NCBI RefSeq assembly: GCF_025562715.2
Contig: NZ_JAPFCC010000001.1
Location: 3,056,501-3,120,500 of the forward strand
Source of the DNA: Endozoicomonas gorgoniicola
Lineage (GTDB): Bacteria > Pseudomonadota > Gammaproteobacteria > Pseudomonadales > Endozoicomonadaceae
Direction of reading: 5' to 3'
DNA length: 64,000 nucleotides
The notes under the pieces were generated by a model, which saw nothing but the letters and a program-made list of their open reading frames with translations, was not told the DNA's origin and did no database searches. Of the stretch, positions 28,136-38,152 are shown piece after piece. A program made the position numbers and the translations under genes. Position 1 is the stretch's first letter, and each line of letters opens with the position of its first letter.

Positions 28136-28306
28136 GTGATTATGATCCAGTCCAAGAAAGACAGTCGAAACAGTTATTTCATCATTAATTTTCGTGACTT
28201 TTACTGTTCGGTCATGCGTCCCAAGCCATTCAGCCCACTGAACTACGGCCTCAGTGTCGTCTTCTTTGATCATTACGGGTTCTTTGTTGACCAGTATGTA
28301 TTTCAT
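28136..28306 (-). pseudogene. Small phage/cassette-type protein truncated by IS66
   Basis: ATG at 28306 preceded by AAGGAA. About 57 native residues (MKYILVNKEPVMIKEDD ... STVFLGLDHNH) before the frame runs into the IS66 end. The STVFLGLDHN motif occurs in small phage proteins of unknown function as I recall them. Direction is against the cassette. The lost 3' end should lie at the other breakpoint of the inversion. Confidence 0.6.
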
Positions 28307-28408
28307 CTTTATTCCTTAGTTTTGTGCCTTGCACATAAATCGGGTAGCCGGAGGTCTCTAACCTCCAGCCCCCACATCACACCGGCGTGCGGGTCCGCAC
28401 CGGGCGAT

Positions 28409-29671
28409 TCACCGAGGGTGGTGAAACCTGATCCACAAGTCTTTCAGGGAAACAAGCCCGAGTTTACTGAGAAAACTGTCGTTTAATGCTAACTGTGCCG
28501 CATAGGTTTTGCTTAGCCGGTAATACCCTTTGCTACTGGCTGCAATCGAGGCGGCCTTGATGTGATCAACACCTAACCTGATCAAATTTCTGTAACGGGT
28601 TTTCGGCTTTCGCCATTGTTTGATAAAACAACAGCGAATCCGCCGACGTATCCATTGATCCAGTCGCGGTATAGGACTGTAATATTCGGTTATCCTGAAA
28701 TAACCCATCCAGCCCCGGATATATTCGGCCAGCTTCTTCAAGCGATATTCCATCGATACTCCCCAGCTTCGGCTGGTGAGTTTCAGGATTTTTCGCCTGA
28801 AGCGGTTCAGACTCTTCTCCGACCAGCGGATTCGCTTCCCTGTGAAGGTAAAACTCAGGAACTCAGCTTCGGTAGCTTTCACCACCTTGCTCTTTGTCGG
28901 GTTTATCCTCAGTTTCAGCTTGCGCTCAAGGTAACGTGTGATGCTTTCCATCACTCGCTCCCCGGCTCGCTGGCTGCCAACGAGGATCACAAAGTCATCG
29001 CAGTAGCGTGCGAAGCAATGCCCCCGGTACTCCAGTTCCTTGTCCAGGTCATCGAGAAGGACATTCGACAGCAGCGGTGAAAGTGGACCGCCTTGTGGCA
29101 TACCTACCCGGGTTGGGTAGCATTGCCCATCAACCATGACGCCAGCACGAAGGTAGCGGCCAATCAGCTTCAACAGACGCTTGTCGTGAATCTTTCGAGA
29201 GACTCTCGACATAAGAACATCATGGCTGACCGTATCAAAGAATTTACTCAGATCAACATCAACCGCCTGATGCAGCCCCTGCTTAATGTATCGATTAACC
29301 TGTTGTACAGCGTCTTGTGCAGACCTTCCCGGTCTGTAACCGAAGCTGCTGGGAGAGAAGTCAGGATCAAAGATGGGTGATAATACCTGCACAATGGCCT
29401 GTTGTATCACTCGATCCATGACTGTCGGGATGCCCAGCAACCGTTCTCCACCATCGGGCTTTTCTATAACAGCCCGAAGGACGGGAGATGGTCTGTAAGT
29501 CCCATTGAGTAAGGCTTGGCGCGCTGAAGGCCAGTGCTGACGGGCAAAGTCAGGATAGGCTTTAATGGTGATCCCATCTATTCCGGGAGCCCCTTTGTTA
29601 CTTCTGACTTGTTTCCATGCTTTCAGCAAATTGGCAGGTTCCAGTGCGCAACTCAGTAGATCGTGGTTCAA
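28409..29671 (-). CDS. Group II intron reverse transcriptase/maturase
   Basis: 420 residues, identical in protein sequence to copy 1, YCDD active site, no endonuclease domain. Its upstream region is separated from the intron 5' end by two IS1182 elements, so it may be expressed differently. Confidence 0.92.
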   Translation of the reverse strand: MNHDLLSCALEPANLLKAWKQVRSNKGAPGIDGITIKAYPDFARQHWPSARQALLNGTYRPSPVLRAVIEKPDGGERLLGIPTVMDRVIQQAIVQVLSPIFDPDFSPSSFGYRPGRSAQDAVQQVNRYIKQGLHQAVDVDLSKFFDTVSHDVLMSRVSRKIHDKRLLKLIGRYLRAGVMVDGQCYPTRVGMPQGGPLSPLLSNVLLDDLDKELEYRGHCFARYCDDFVILVGSQRAGERVMESITRYLERKLKLRINPTKSKVVKATEAEFLSFTFTGKRIRWSEKSLNRFRRKILKLTSRSWGVSMEYRLKKLAEYIRGWMGYFRITEYYSPIPRLDQWIRRRIRCCFIKQWRKPKTRYRNLIRLGVDHIKAASIAASSKGYYRLSKTYAAQLALNDSFLSKLGLVSLKDLWIRFHHPR

Positions 29672-30176
29672 AGCTGGTTAAAGATTCTTTCGCCAACTCC
29701 AGTGAGTCGCCGGACGGCTGCACTGTGTTGAGGGAATCAGTCTCCTCTTTTCGTCGGTGTTCAGTCCTTCGTTGACGACTTCCAATCGGATTAACGACTT
29801 CTGTCGAACAACTACTATGACGTCTGCTGACTTCTGTTCAATCACCACACAGAATTACTTCTGCAGGCGCTATTGGTGGTCATCGGGTTTGCTCGAACAG
29901 GGTGATGAACCCTGTCCGCCGAGCCTGTTGTAACCAGTGGCTGAGAACTGGGATTGACCAATCGCATGTTGAACAGACCTCCCCGGATAAGAGCATGAAC
30001 TTTCAGTACACAACCGCCGCATTTACCGTATCTCTCAAACCAGAGGGCTTTGTGATCCTTGGCTCACTCGCCCACGAGACTCGGCCTTGTATACGATTTC
30101 TGTCCGTCGGCTCGCACTTTTGCAGTCAGACTGCCTCCGCACAACCCCTCGTGAGATTGCACTTGCCTTAAGCTAG

Positions 30177-31796
30177 GAGCCTGTCGGACTTAGAGCAAAA
30201 ATCTGGCATAATTGCCAATAATCACTTTTCAAGCAAGCAACCTCTGACAAATGAAGAGATGGACTTTCAGACCCGTTGACCGCAGTATTCCAGACATGTT
30301 TCCCGCCAGTGTCGATGATTATTTGCCGGAACGTCATCTCGCCCGTTTTGTTGTAGAGGTCGTCGAGCAGCTCGATCTTGATCCGTTCATCAAGTCCTAC
30401 AGCGGTAGAGGTTCCAAAGCCTGGCATCCATCGCTCATGCTCTCGCTGTTATTTTATGGCTATGCGACAGGTGTCTTTTCCAGCCGAAAGCTGGAGAAGG
30501 CTACTCACGACTCTATTGCTTTCCGCTATATCTGTGCCAATGAACACCCAGATCATGACAGTATTAATGCTTTCCGGAAGCGGTTTCGCAAGGAAATCAG
30601 CAACCTGTTTACCCAGATTCTAATGATCGCTAAAGAAGCCCAGTGGTTAAAAATGGGAACCATCAGTCTGGATGGCACCAAAATGAAAGCGAATGCCAGC
30701 AAACACAAAGCCCTCAGCTACGAGTATGCCTGCAAGCTGGAAAAACAGCTCAAGTCTGAGGTGGATGAGCTCCTGAAAATGGCAGAGAAAGCCGATGCAG
30801 AAGAGCAGCCTGAAGAGCTTTCTATTCCAGAGGAGCTCAAGCGTAGGGAAGATCGCCTTGCTGTTATTGCCGAAGCAAAAGCAGAAATAGAGCGTCGCGC
30901 TGAGGAGCGATACCAATACGAGCTGGAAGAATATGAGGAAAAAGTGGCTCGCAGGGAAGCGATCAGGGAGTCTGGAAAAAAGCCGAGGGGTAGAGAACCC
31001 AAAGCCCCAGAGGCAGACCCAAGAGACAAAGACCAGGTCAATCTGACAGATCGTGATTCCCGCATCATGCCAACATCAGGCGGCAGTTATGAACAAGCTT
31101 ATAATGCGCAGGCTGCAGTTGATGTTGAAAGCGGACTGATCGTAGAAAAACACATTACTCAGGCAACAAACGACAAACAGCAGGTAGAGCCAGCCCTTGA
31201 AGAACTGGCAACTCGTGAAGACGAACTTGGCAAGCCCGAAGCGATCCTGGCAGACACAGGCTACTTCAGTGAGAGTAATGTGTCAGCTGTGGATAACTAT
31301 GGCGCAACTGCGTATATCGCAGAGAAGCGTGATGCCCACAATAAACCTTTGATGGAGCGCTTTAAACCTGATGATCCTATGCCGGAAGGCGACGATGTAA
31401 CAGCATTAGACCTGATGCGTTGGCGGCTGCAGACAAAAGAAGGTCGGGCTGTTTATGCCTTGCGGAAAAGTACGATTGAACCAACCTTTGGAATACAGAA
31501 AGAAGTGATGGGGTATCGCCAATTTCTGGTTCGAGGCTTTGCAGAGGTGTCTGCTGAATGGGATCTGCTCTGCACAGGCTTCAATCTGAAGAAAATGTTT
31601 GCCATGGCGATGGCGGACATTGAAAATTGGTTATTTATGATTCAACTTCTGGCTGCATACAGAGCTTTTTGGGCGATGTTTTACTATTTACGGGTAAGAG
31701 TGGCGGTTGTGAGAACAGCTTGCACAGTAGCTTAAACAGGCAGCAGGGTTATGATGCCGCCTTCTTTTCTGGACTTGTTACAAGTCCGACAGGCTC
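30177..31796 (+). mobile_element. IS1182-family element A
   Basis: 1620 bp, ends GAGCCTGTCGGACTT / AAGTCCGACAGGCTC, flanked by CTAG (30173-30176, 31797-31800). CTAG is itself palindromic, the usual IS1182 preference. Confidence 0.88.
30251..31735 (+). CDS. IS1182-family transposase
   Basis: 494 residues starting MKRWTFRPVDRSIPD. N-terminal DUF772-like part (WHPSLMLSLLFYGYATGVFS), catalytic residues in ISLDGTKMKANASKHKA and ILADTGYFSESN, and a C-terminal KSTIEPTFGIQKEVMGYRQF with the glutamate. Central charged coiled coil (~150-250). Intact. Confidence 0.9.
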   Translation: MKRWTFRPVDRSIPDMFPASVDDYLPERHLARFVVEVVEQLDLDPFIKSYSGRGSKAWHPSLMLSLLFYGYATGVFSSRKLEKATHDSIAFRYICANEHPDHDSINAFRKRFRKEISNLFTQILMIAKEAQWLKMGTISLDGTKMKANASKHKALSYEYACKLEKQLKSEVDELLKMAEKADAEEQPEELSIPEELKRREDRLAVIAEAKAEIERRAEERYQYELEEYEEKVARREAIRESGKKPRGREPKAPEADPRDKDQVNLTDRDSRIMPTSGGSYEQAYNAQAAVDVESGLIVEKHITQATNDKQQVEPALEELATREDELGKPEAILADTGYFSESNVSAVDNYGATAYIAEKRDAHNKPLMERFKPDDPMPEGDDVTALDLMRWRLQTKEGRAVYALRKSTIEPTFGIQKEVMGYRQFLVRGFAEVSAEWDLLCTGFNLKKMFAMAMADIENWLFMIQLLAAYRAFWAMFYYLRVRVAVVRTACTVA

Positions 31797-31800
31797 CTAG

Positions 31801-33509
31801 GAGCCTGACCGAGAATAGCTTAGGCAGTCCTCCTAAAGGTTTCGCAAAATTCAAAATGAGCAAAAAACAACCACTTTTTGAGGTTGATTTGCTCATTTTT
31901 GCCAATTTACAGCTTTTCTTTACCTTTATGCCGCTTTTTCAACCTTTTTTAAATCCTCAAGACGGAGTGACCCCGTTAAAGCTTTCTTCACAATTTTTTT
32001 GAAATTATGCACTGTGCATACCAGTGAAAACTCTGCTTCCACTTTCTCTTTCCCGCGCAGACTGAAACTCCTGAATCCAGAGTTTTTTATCTGACCAAAC
32101 GGCGGTTCCGCTATTACTTTGCGACGTTCGTATACCGCTTTCGCTTCGCTTGTTTCCATTTTTTTATTCATGGCTTGTCGTGCAGTTTCAAACTTGTCTG
32201 TGCGAATTACCTTGCCTGCACTTTTCTTGGAGCCACTGCATCTGGAGCGGTAAGCGCACTCTCGGCATACTTCCTTGTTTGCCCGGTAGCCTTTCCTCTT
32301 AGCTTTACTGGCTGGATTGGTAACCAATTTTTCCCCAGCCGGACAGATGAAGACGTCAGCTTCAATATTGTATGTAAAATCCGCTTTGACAAATTTTCGA
32401 TCAGTATTTTCAAGGTTCGTGACAGCCGGTTTTTCTTCCTTATCAGTAGCGATATAACCGTCTATTCCGTGTTTATCCAAGGTGTGCAGATTTGGCCCTG
32501 AAAAATAGCCGTTGTCCATACTCCATTTATCCACAGCTGCGCCATCGGTAGATTCTGACAAAGCCTGAAGAGCAGGTTCTACTTCCTGTACGTCGTTGGC
32601 GCGCTGGCTGATGTGTTGGCCAACAATGATCTGGTGATCCGCATCTACATTAATTTGGGCATTGTAGCTGTATTCGCAGTACCCTTTCTTGCTCATCACC
32701 CGGGCATCATGGTCTGCAAAGCTAATCTGTTTCTTGTCGTCTATTGGCTCGTCCGGATTGAGGGCTTTCTCACGCTCTTCCAGTGCTTTTTTGGCAGCCT
32801 TAATTTTCTTCAGCCGTTCTTCTTTAAACTGGAGGTCTTCAGGAATACTGTAGCCATTGGTTTCTTTGTAGGCGTCGTCTTCTTCCTGATCGCACTGGCT
32901 GGCTTTTTTGATCAGTTCATCAACCTCAGCGCTGAGTTCTGCCTCTTTGGCTTTAAGCCGGCCGTAGCTCATGGCCTTATGCTTTGAACTGTTGGCTTTG
33001 AATTTCGAACCATCCAGGCTGATATGCCCAAGCGATGCCAGTTTCAGCTCCATCGCCAGCTTGACGGACTGTTTGAAACAGTCATGAAAAAACGACAGGT
33101 TGTTTTTGCGGAAGTCCCCCAGGACCCGAAAGTTTGGGCAATTCATCTGAGAGATGTACATGAATGCCAAGTCCTGCCGACACCGTTTTTCTATTTCACG
33201 GGAGCTGAATACACCATGACTGTAGGCGTAGATCAGGATACCTACGATCAGCTTGGGTGGGTAGGCATGCTGTCCAAGGTGATGGTACTGCTTTTCAACT
33301 TCCGAGGTATCAATGTTCTGGAAGATGGTCTCATAGATGTAGCAGTCATGATCTTTGGGAAGAAGATCAAAGATGTTGGTTGGAAACAGCAGGTGCTGGT
33401 CGAACTCAACAGGGCTATCCTTGAATTTTGGTGGTGGCGACATCAGGCTTCATCAGGGCTGCGTTTTGAACGCTATTATATCAGATAAATCCTATTCTCG
33501 GTCAGGCTC
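31801..33509 (-). mobile_element. IS1182-family element B
   Basis: 1709 bp, ends GAGCCTGACCGAGAATAG / CTATTCTCGGTCAGGCTC, flanked by CTAG (31797-31800, 33510-33513). It abuts element A with only the shared CTAG between them. Confidence 0.88.
31926..33443 (-). CDS. IS1182-family transposase
   Basis: 505 residues. Same layout as element A but clearly divergent: PPKLIVGILIYAYSHGVFSS, ISLDGSKFKANSSKHKAMSY, WSMDNGYFSGPN, a cysteine-rich insert (CRECAYRSRCSG), and RRKVIAEPPFGQIKNSGFR. Intact. Confidence 0.9.
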   Translation of the reverse strand: MSPPPKFKDSPVEFDQHLLFPTNIFDLLPKDHDCYIYETIFQNIDTSEVEKQYHHLGQHAYPPKLIVGILIYAYSHGVFSSREIEKRCRQDLAFMYISQMNCPNFRVLGDFRKNNLSFFHDCFKQSVKLAMELKLASLGHISLDGSKFKANSSKHKAMSYGRLKAKEAELSAEVDELIKKASQCDQEEDDAYKETNGYSIPEDLQFKEERLKKIKAAKKALEEREKALNPDEPIDDKKQISFADHDARVMSKKGYCEYSYNAQINVDADHQIIVGQHISQRANDVQEVEPALQALSESTDGAAVDKWSMDNGYFSGPNLHTLDKHGIDGYIATDKEEKPAVTNLENTDRKFVKADFTYNIEADVFICPAGEKLVTNPASKAKRKGYRANKEVCRECAYRSRCSGSKKSAGKVIRTDKFETARQAMNKKMETSEAKAVYERRKVIAEPPFGQIKNSGFRSFSLRGKEKVEAEFSLVCTVHNFKKIVKKALTGSLRLEDLKKVEKAA

Positions 33510-33689
33510 CTAGTGGTTATCATCGGTGGGCTTATTCGGCTCCAGATCCGATGCTGGTTTACCCACAGGGGACTTTCACCCCATAAGTTCATGCCCATGC
33601 CGGGCGTACCAATGTTTTCCAAAGGACGTGCCTACGGCACGCCTCTGAAAACGGCGTTATGTGCTCAACAAATTAATGAGCAAAAACAT

Positions 33690-34874
33690 CTATGTACGGG
33701 ACAAAAAATTATAAACTCTTGATTTATCGGGTCTGGAGGGTATGAGCTGACCTTTCCATCAGGTAACCTATCCGGTCTCTCAACTCCGTAAAGTTTACCG
33801 TTGTCGTACATGGAAGAAGTCAGCTCATTAGCCGAGAAGCTTAAGGCTCATTTACCCCTGCATCAAGCCCGAATCAACTTCATCTCACAATTTGTTCTAT
33901 CTTTGATACGCGCCCGTTCTACTAATCTCTACCGAGTAGCCGAAGAGTTCCAGTCTGAAGCCGATGCCGAATCCAGTTATCGACGCATCAAACGGTTCTT
34001 TGCTGGTTACGAATACAGCTATGAGCAGTTGGGGGAATTTATCCTGAGCTGCCTCGATATGGATCGCTATACGCTATGCATGGACAGAACCAATTGGAAG
34101 CATGGCTCTAAGGATGTGAACTATCTGGTGGTCTCTATTTCCTGGCAAGGAAACTCTATACCCATTGTCTGGGAGTGTCTGGACAAACGTGGTGGCAACT
34201 CCAATACAGATGAACGCATTGCCTTGATAGAGCGGGTTTTGAAGATTATTCCGGCGGAAAAAATTGACAACCTTCTGGCTGATCGTGAGTTCATAGGTCA
34301 TGACTGGTTTGAGTGGTTGCGACAGAAGAAAATATTGTGTCGCCTCCGTATAAAAGGTGATGTCGCAGTAGAGCATGACAATCGCAAAACCACAGCGGGG
34401 AAGCTTTGCCGTAGTGTGAAGTTTAATCAAACCGTCACTTGGCATACCAGAAAAAAAGTGGCGGGAGTACCGCTTTACATTGCTGCGCACCGCACCTTGA
34501 AAGGGTTGCTCATAGTTGTGGCTACTGAAAAGCCGGACGGCATGATCGAGGACTATTACAAACGCTGGGATATAGAAACGCTGTTTGGTTGTTTGAAAAG
34601 TCGTGGGTTCGATATGGAGTCTACACATATGACGAAGCACGACCGCATGGACAAACTTATGGGACTCCTCGCCATTGCGTTCGCGTGGTGTCTGCTTGTG
34701 GGGCACTGGCATTACGGTGAGGCTAATCAGCTCCCACTGAATAAACATAACAGACCAGCAAAAAGTCTGTTCAGACTGGGGCTTGACATGCTCAGACGAG
34801 TACTTAAAAACAAATGCGCAAAAAATGATCAGATTGCATTTCAGGAGCTGTTAAATGTTTTGTCCCGTACATAG
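33690..34874 (+). mobile_element. IS4-family element copy A
   Basis: 1185 bp, ends CTATGTACGGGACAAAA / TTTTGTCCCGTACATAG, 9-bp duplication CAAAAACAT (33681-33689, 34875-34883). Confidence 0.9.
33801..34874 (+). CDS. IS4-family transposase
   Basis: 357 residues; the ATG at 33810 would give MEEVSSLAEKLKAHLP as the start. DDE_1/IS4 domain: CMDRTNWKHGSKDVNYLVVS (D), LLADREFIGHDWF (D) and the YREK-like YYKRWDIETLFGCLKSRGF (E). Intact; identical to the copy at 55279. Confidence 0.9.
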   Translation: MSYMEEVSSLAEKLKAHLPLHQARINFISQFVLSLIRARSTNLYRVAEEFQSEADAESSYRRIKRFFAGYEYSYEQLGEFILSCLDMDRYTLCMDRTNWKHGSKDVNYLVVSISWQGNSIPIVWECLDKRGGNSNTDERIALIERVLKIIPAEKIDNLLADREFIGHDWFEWLRQKKILCRLRIKGDVAVEHDNRKTTAGKLCRSVKFNQTVTWHTRKKVAGVPLYIAAHRTLKGLLIVVATEKPDGMIEDYYKRWDIETLFGCLKSRGFDMESTHMTKHDRMDKLMGLLAIAFAWCLLVGHWHYGEANQLPLNKHNRPAKSLFRLGLDMLRRVLKNKCAKNDQIAFQELLNVLSRT

Positions 34875-34912
34875 CAAAAACATATCGCAGAAACTTAAAA
34901 AAGACATTGTCC

Positions 34913-35236
34913 ATGGAATTGATTTTCATACTTTTCATCTTGTCTCCATTCGGCTACTGGTTCTATATACATTTCAAGTTCTGGAAGGTATTTAAGGAAA
35001 GTGAGCCAGATGCTTACAAGCAACACAATGCCATTTCCTTGCTAAAATATTCGAACCTCTTTCAGTGGATCGATTACGCTTTAAATAAGAAATATGTTGA
35101 GTCAAATAATCAAGATCTAATAAAGGCAGGAGATGAACTTTGCCAGGCGTACGAATATAAAGCTAAGTTCATTGGTTATGGCCTCCTTGTTTTTTCTTTG
35201 CTAGCTTTAGCTTCTTTGATATTTAAATATAACTAA
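34913..35236 (+). CDS. Small two-TM membrane protein, unknown
   Basis: About 107 residues from ATG 34913. N-terminal membrane segment (LIFILFILSPFGYWFYIHF) and C-terminal segment (FIGYGLLVFSLLALASLIF) flank a soluble helical middle of ~55 residues, so both ends are probably on opposite or same side of the inner membrane with a cytoplasmic loop. No family recognised. Sense orientation. The IS4 insertion lies only ~40 bp upstream and may separate it from its promoter. Confidence 0.65.
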   Translation: MELIFILFILSPFGYWFYIHFKFWKVFKESEPDAYKQHNAISLLKYSNLFQWIDYALNKKYVESNNQDLIKAGDELCQAYEYKAKFIGYGLLVFSLLALASLIFKYN

Positions 35237-35337
35237 ATGCAAATACACATAACAAGCTTTGTTATCCGAGGCTGCCATAAAAAATCGGAGAAATTCTTCA
35301 CAAAACTGGTCTACAAACAATAAGCAACCGCACATAA

Positions 35338-37271
35338 ATCGGGTAGCCGGAGGTCTCTAACCTCCAGCCCCCACATCACACCGGCGTGCGGGTCCGCACC
35401 GGGCGATTCACCGAGGGTGGTGAAACCTGATCCACAAGTCTTTCAGGGAAACAAGCCCGAGTTTACTGAGAAAACTGTCGTTTAATGCTAACTGTGCCGC
35501 ATAGGTTTTGCTTAGCCGGTAATACCCTTTGCTACTGGCTGCAATCGAGGCGGCCTTGATGTGATCAACACCTAACCTGATCAAATTTCTGTAACGGGTT
35601 TTCGGCTTTCGCCATTGTTTGATAAAACAACAGCGAATCCGCCGACGTATCCATTGATCCAGTCGCGGTATAGGACTGTAATATTCGGTTATCCTGAAAT
35701 AACCCATCCAGCCCCGGATATATTCGGCCAGCTTCTTCAAGCGATATTCCATCGATACTCCCCAGCTTCGGCTGGTGAGTTTCAGGATTTTTCGCCTGAA
35801 GCGGTTCAGACTCTTCTCCGACCAGCGGATTCGCTTCCCTGTGAAGGTAAAACTCAGGAACTCAGCTTCGGTAGCTTTCACCACCTTGCTCTTTGTCGGG
35901 TTTATCCTCAGTTTCAGCTTGCGCTCAAGGTAACGTGTGATGCTTTCCATCACTCGCTCCCCGGCTCGCTGGCTGCCAACGAGGATCACAAAGTCATCGC
36001 AGTAGCGTGCGAAGCAATGCCCCCGGTACTCCAGTTCCTTGTCCAGGTCATCGAGAAGGACATTCGACAGCAGCGGTGAAAGTGGACCGCCTTGTGGCAT
36101 ACCTACCCGGGTTGGGTAGCATTGCCCATCAACCATGACGCCAGCACGAAGGTAGCGGCCAATCAGCTTCAACAGACGCTTGTCGTGAATCTTTCGAGAG
36201 ACTCTCGACATAAGAACATCATGGCTGACCGTATCAAAGAATTTACTCAGATCAACATCAACCGCCTGATGCAGCCCCTGCTTAATGTATCGATTAACCT
36301 GTTGTACAGCGTCTTGTGCAGACCTTCCCGGTCTGTAACCGAAGCTGCTGGGAGAGAAGTCAGGATCAAAGATGGGTGATAATACCTGCACAATGGCCTG
36401 TTGTATCACTCGATCCATGACTGTCGGGATGCCCAGCAACCGTTCTCCACCATCGGGCTTTTCTATAACAGCCCGAAGGACGGGAGATGGTCTGTAAGTC
36501 CCATTGAGTAAGGCTTGGCGCGCTGAAGGCCAGTGCTGACGGGCAAAGTCAGGATAGGCTTTAATGGTGATCCCATCTATTCCGGGAGCCCCTTTGTTAC
36601 TTCTGACTTGTTTCCATGCTTTCAGCAAATTGGCAGGTTCCAGTGCGCAACTCAGTAGATCGTGGTTCAAAGCTGGTTAAAGATTCTTTCGCCAACTCCA
36701 GTGAGTCGCCGGACGGCTGCACTGTGTTGAGGGAATCAGTCTCCTCTTTTCGTCGGTGTTCAGTCCTTCGTTGACGACTTCCAATCGGATTAACGACTTC
36801 TGTCGAACAACTACTATGACGTCTGCTGACTTCTGTTCAATCACCACACAGAATTACTTCTGCAGGCGCTATTGGTGGTCATCGGGTTTGCTCGAACAGG
36901 GTGATGAACCCTGTCCGCCGAGCCTGTTGTAACCAGTGGCTGAGAACTGGGATTGACCAATCGCATGTTGAACAGACCTCCCCGGATAAGAGCATGAACT
37001 TTCAGTACACAACCGCCGCATTTACCGTATCTCTCAAACCAGAGGGCTTTGTGATCCTTGGCTCACTCGCCCACGAGACTCGGCCTTGTATACGATTTCT
37101 GTCCGTCGGCTCGCACTTTTGCAGTCAGACTGCCTCCGCACAACCCCTCGTGAGATTGCACTTGCCTTAAGCTAGTGGTTATCATCGGTGGGCTTATTCG
37201 GCTCCAGATCCGATGCTGGTTTACCCACAGGGGACTTTCACCCCATAAGTTCATGCCCATGCCGGGCGTAC
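35338..37271 (-). mobile_element. Group IIC-attC intron, copy 3
   Basis: 1934 bp, complete, same ends and insertion point as the other copies. Confidence 0.93.
35408..36670 (-). CDS. Group II intron reverse transcriptase/maturase
   Basis: 420 residues, intact and identical in protein sequence to copies 1, 2 and 6. Confidence 0.93.
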   Translation of the reverse strand: MNHDLLSCALEPANLLKAWKQVRSNKGAPGIDGITIKAYPDFARQHWPSARQALLNGTYRPSPVLRAVIEKPDGGERLLGIPTVMDRVIQQAIVQVLSPIFDPDFSPSSFGYRPGRSAQDAVQQVNRYIKQGLHQAVDVDLSKFFDTVSHDVLMSRVSRKIHDKRLLKLIGRYLRAGVMVDGQCYPTRVGMPQGGPLSPLLSNVLLDDLDKELEYRGHCFARYCDDFVILVGSQRAGERVMESITRYLERKLKLRINPTKSKVVKATEAEFLSFTFTGKRIRWSEKSLNRFRRKILKLTSRSWGVSMEYRLKKLAEYIRGWMGYFRITEYYSPIPRLDQWIRRRIRCCFIKQWRKPKTRYRNLIRLGVDHIKAASIAASSKGYYRLSKTYAAQLALNDSFLSKLGLVSLKDLWIRFHHPR

Positions 37272-37350
37272 CAAATGGTTGCAGTTCGTTCGCTTCGCTC
37301 ACCCGACGTGCCTTCGGCACGCGGCTGAACCAGGCGTTAGCTGAACCGTC

Positions 37351-38013
37351 TCAACCGAGAGTTCTCAGCTCTGCAAATGCAAGCCAAACTTCAATGTATG
37401 TGATGTAGGCTATTGCTGAACCGTAAATAAGCGTCATTTGAGTTATAAAGTTAGCTGTATACTTATGACTCGGAAATAAATATGTTATTGCATTTCCTGC
37501 TGCGCTAAATGACATTGCCAAAATGCTTTGCCGTAAAGAGTTTTCTGAAAGGATCTGTATAAAGTTATTTTTTTGATCTTTAGTTCCAAACATCTGAATA
37601 CTAATTGATCCTGTTACTAAAGTATCAGCTGCTGCATATATTGATGAATATATTATCGGGTTCATTTTAAACCCATAATAGTTTAAATAAGAAAATAGCA
37701 ACCCTGACACCATAGCTCTTGAAATACTGGAAGTAGTTGTTAGCATCACATCCGCATAGCCTTGGGTTGGGCATTGGAGGAAATTGCTTGTAACTCTTCT
37801 TGCTATTGCATCTATAGCTCCTACGATTGCTCCCATTTTAAGAGAAGCTATTACAGAAGATTGGATGTTCACAAATTTTAAATTCTGAGCTGCAACTTGA
37901 CCTGCCATTGCTGAAGCTATTCTGTTATTGACCATGTTTGGAATATTGGTGTAGGCCGCTAAGCAAGCTCCATATTTAATGAGCAATACCAAACAAATAC
38001 TCGATAATTTCAT
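37351..38013 (-). CDS. Predicted membrane protein, unknown
   Basis: 220 residues from ATG 38013, chosen because AGGA lies 6 nt upstream; an in-frame TTG at 38136 would add 41 residues. The N-terminus (MKLSSICLVLLIKYGACLAA) looks like a signal peptide or anchor. Several moderately hydrophobic, small-residue-rich segments follow (IASLKMGAIVGAIDAIARR, SILAMSFSAAGNAITYLF). No family recognised. Oriented against the cassette direction; its stop is 12 nt from the R' box of attC 17. Confidence 0.62.
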   Translation of the reverse strand: MKLSSICLVLLIKYGACLAAYTNIPNMVNNRIASAMAGQVAAQNLKFVNIQSSVIASLKMGAIVGAIDAIARRVTSNFLQCPTQGYADVMLTTTSSISRAMVSGLLFSYLNYYGFKMNPIIYSSIYAAADTLVTGSISIQMFGTKDQKNNFIQILSENSLRQSILAMSFSAAGNAITYLFPSHKYTANFITQMTLIYGSAIAYITYIEVWLAFAELRTLG

Positions 38014-38152
38014 AGAGGGTCCTATTTTTTGACTCACTTCGATATCCTCAGAAAAATTCTGCTCAGAGAATAGACTATCTGTGTAAAAAAAAGAGGATGA
38101 GTGATCTCGAATGACAGCTCGGTAGTCGTGCTCCAATAATTAGTTCAGCTAA

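Larger units (their letters stand above)
28339..33609 (-). mobile_element. Group IIC-attC intron, copy 2, carrying two nested IS1182 elements
   Basis: Intron halves 28339-30176 and 33514-33609 (with one CTAG) make the usual 1934 bp. Insertions lie in the 5' domain I region, so splicing is probably lost although the RT frame is intact. Confidence 0.9.
28332..33662 (+). other. attC site 16, interrupted by group II intron 2
   Basis: R'' GCACATAA at 28331-28338, remainder 33610-33662 with R' GTTATGT after ACGGC. Short form, similar to attC 9. First site on the plus strand. Confidence 0.84.
35331..37342 (+). other. attC site 17, interrupted by group II intron 3
   Basis: R'' ACATAA at 35332-35337 and 37272-37342, long form with hairpin GTGCCTTCGGCAC and R' GTTAGCT after CCAGGC. 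Confidence 0.87.

Noticed and set aside
28616..29380. Recurring 154- and 95-codon ORFs opposite every intron RT gene
   Set aside because: They are antisense shadows of the conserved RT gene, repeated only because the intron is repeated.
34074..34748. 224-codon ORF opposite the IS4 transposase (also 55405-56079)
   Set aside because: Antisense to an intact IS4 transposase with clear DDE motifs.
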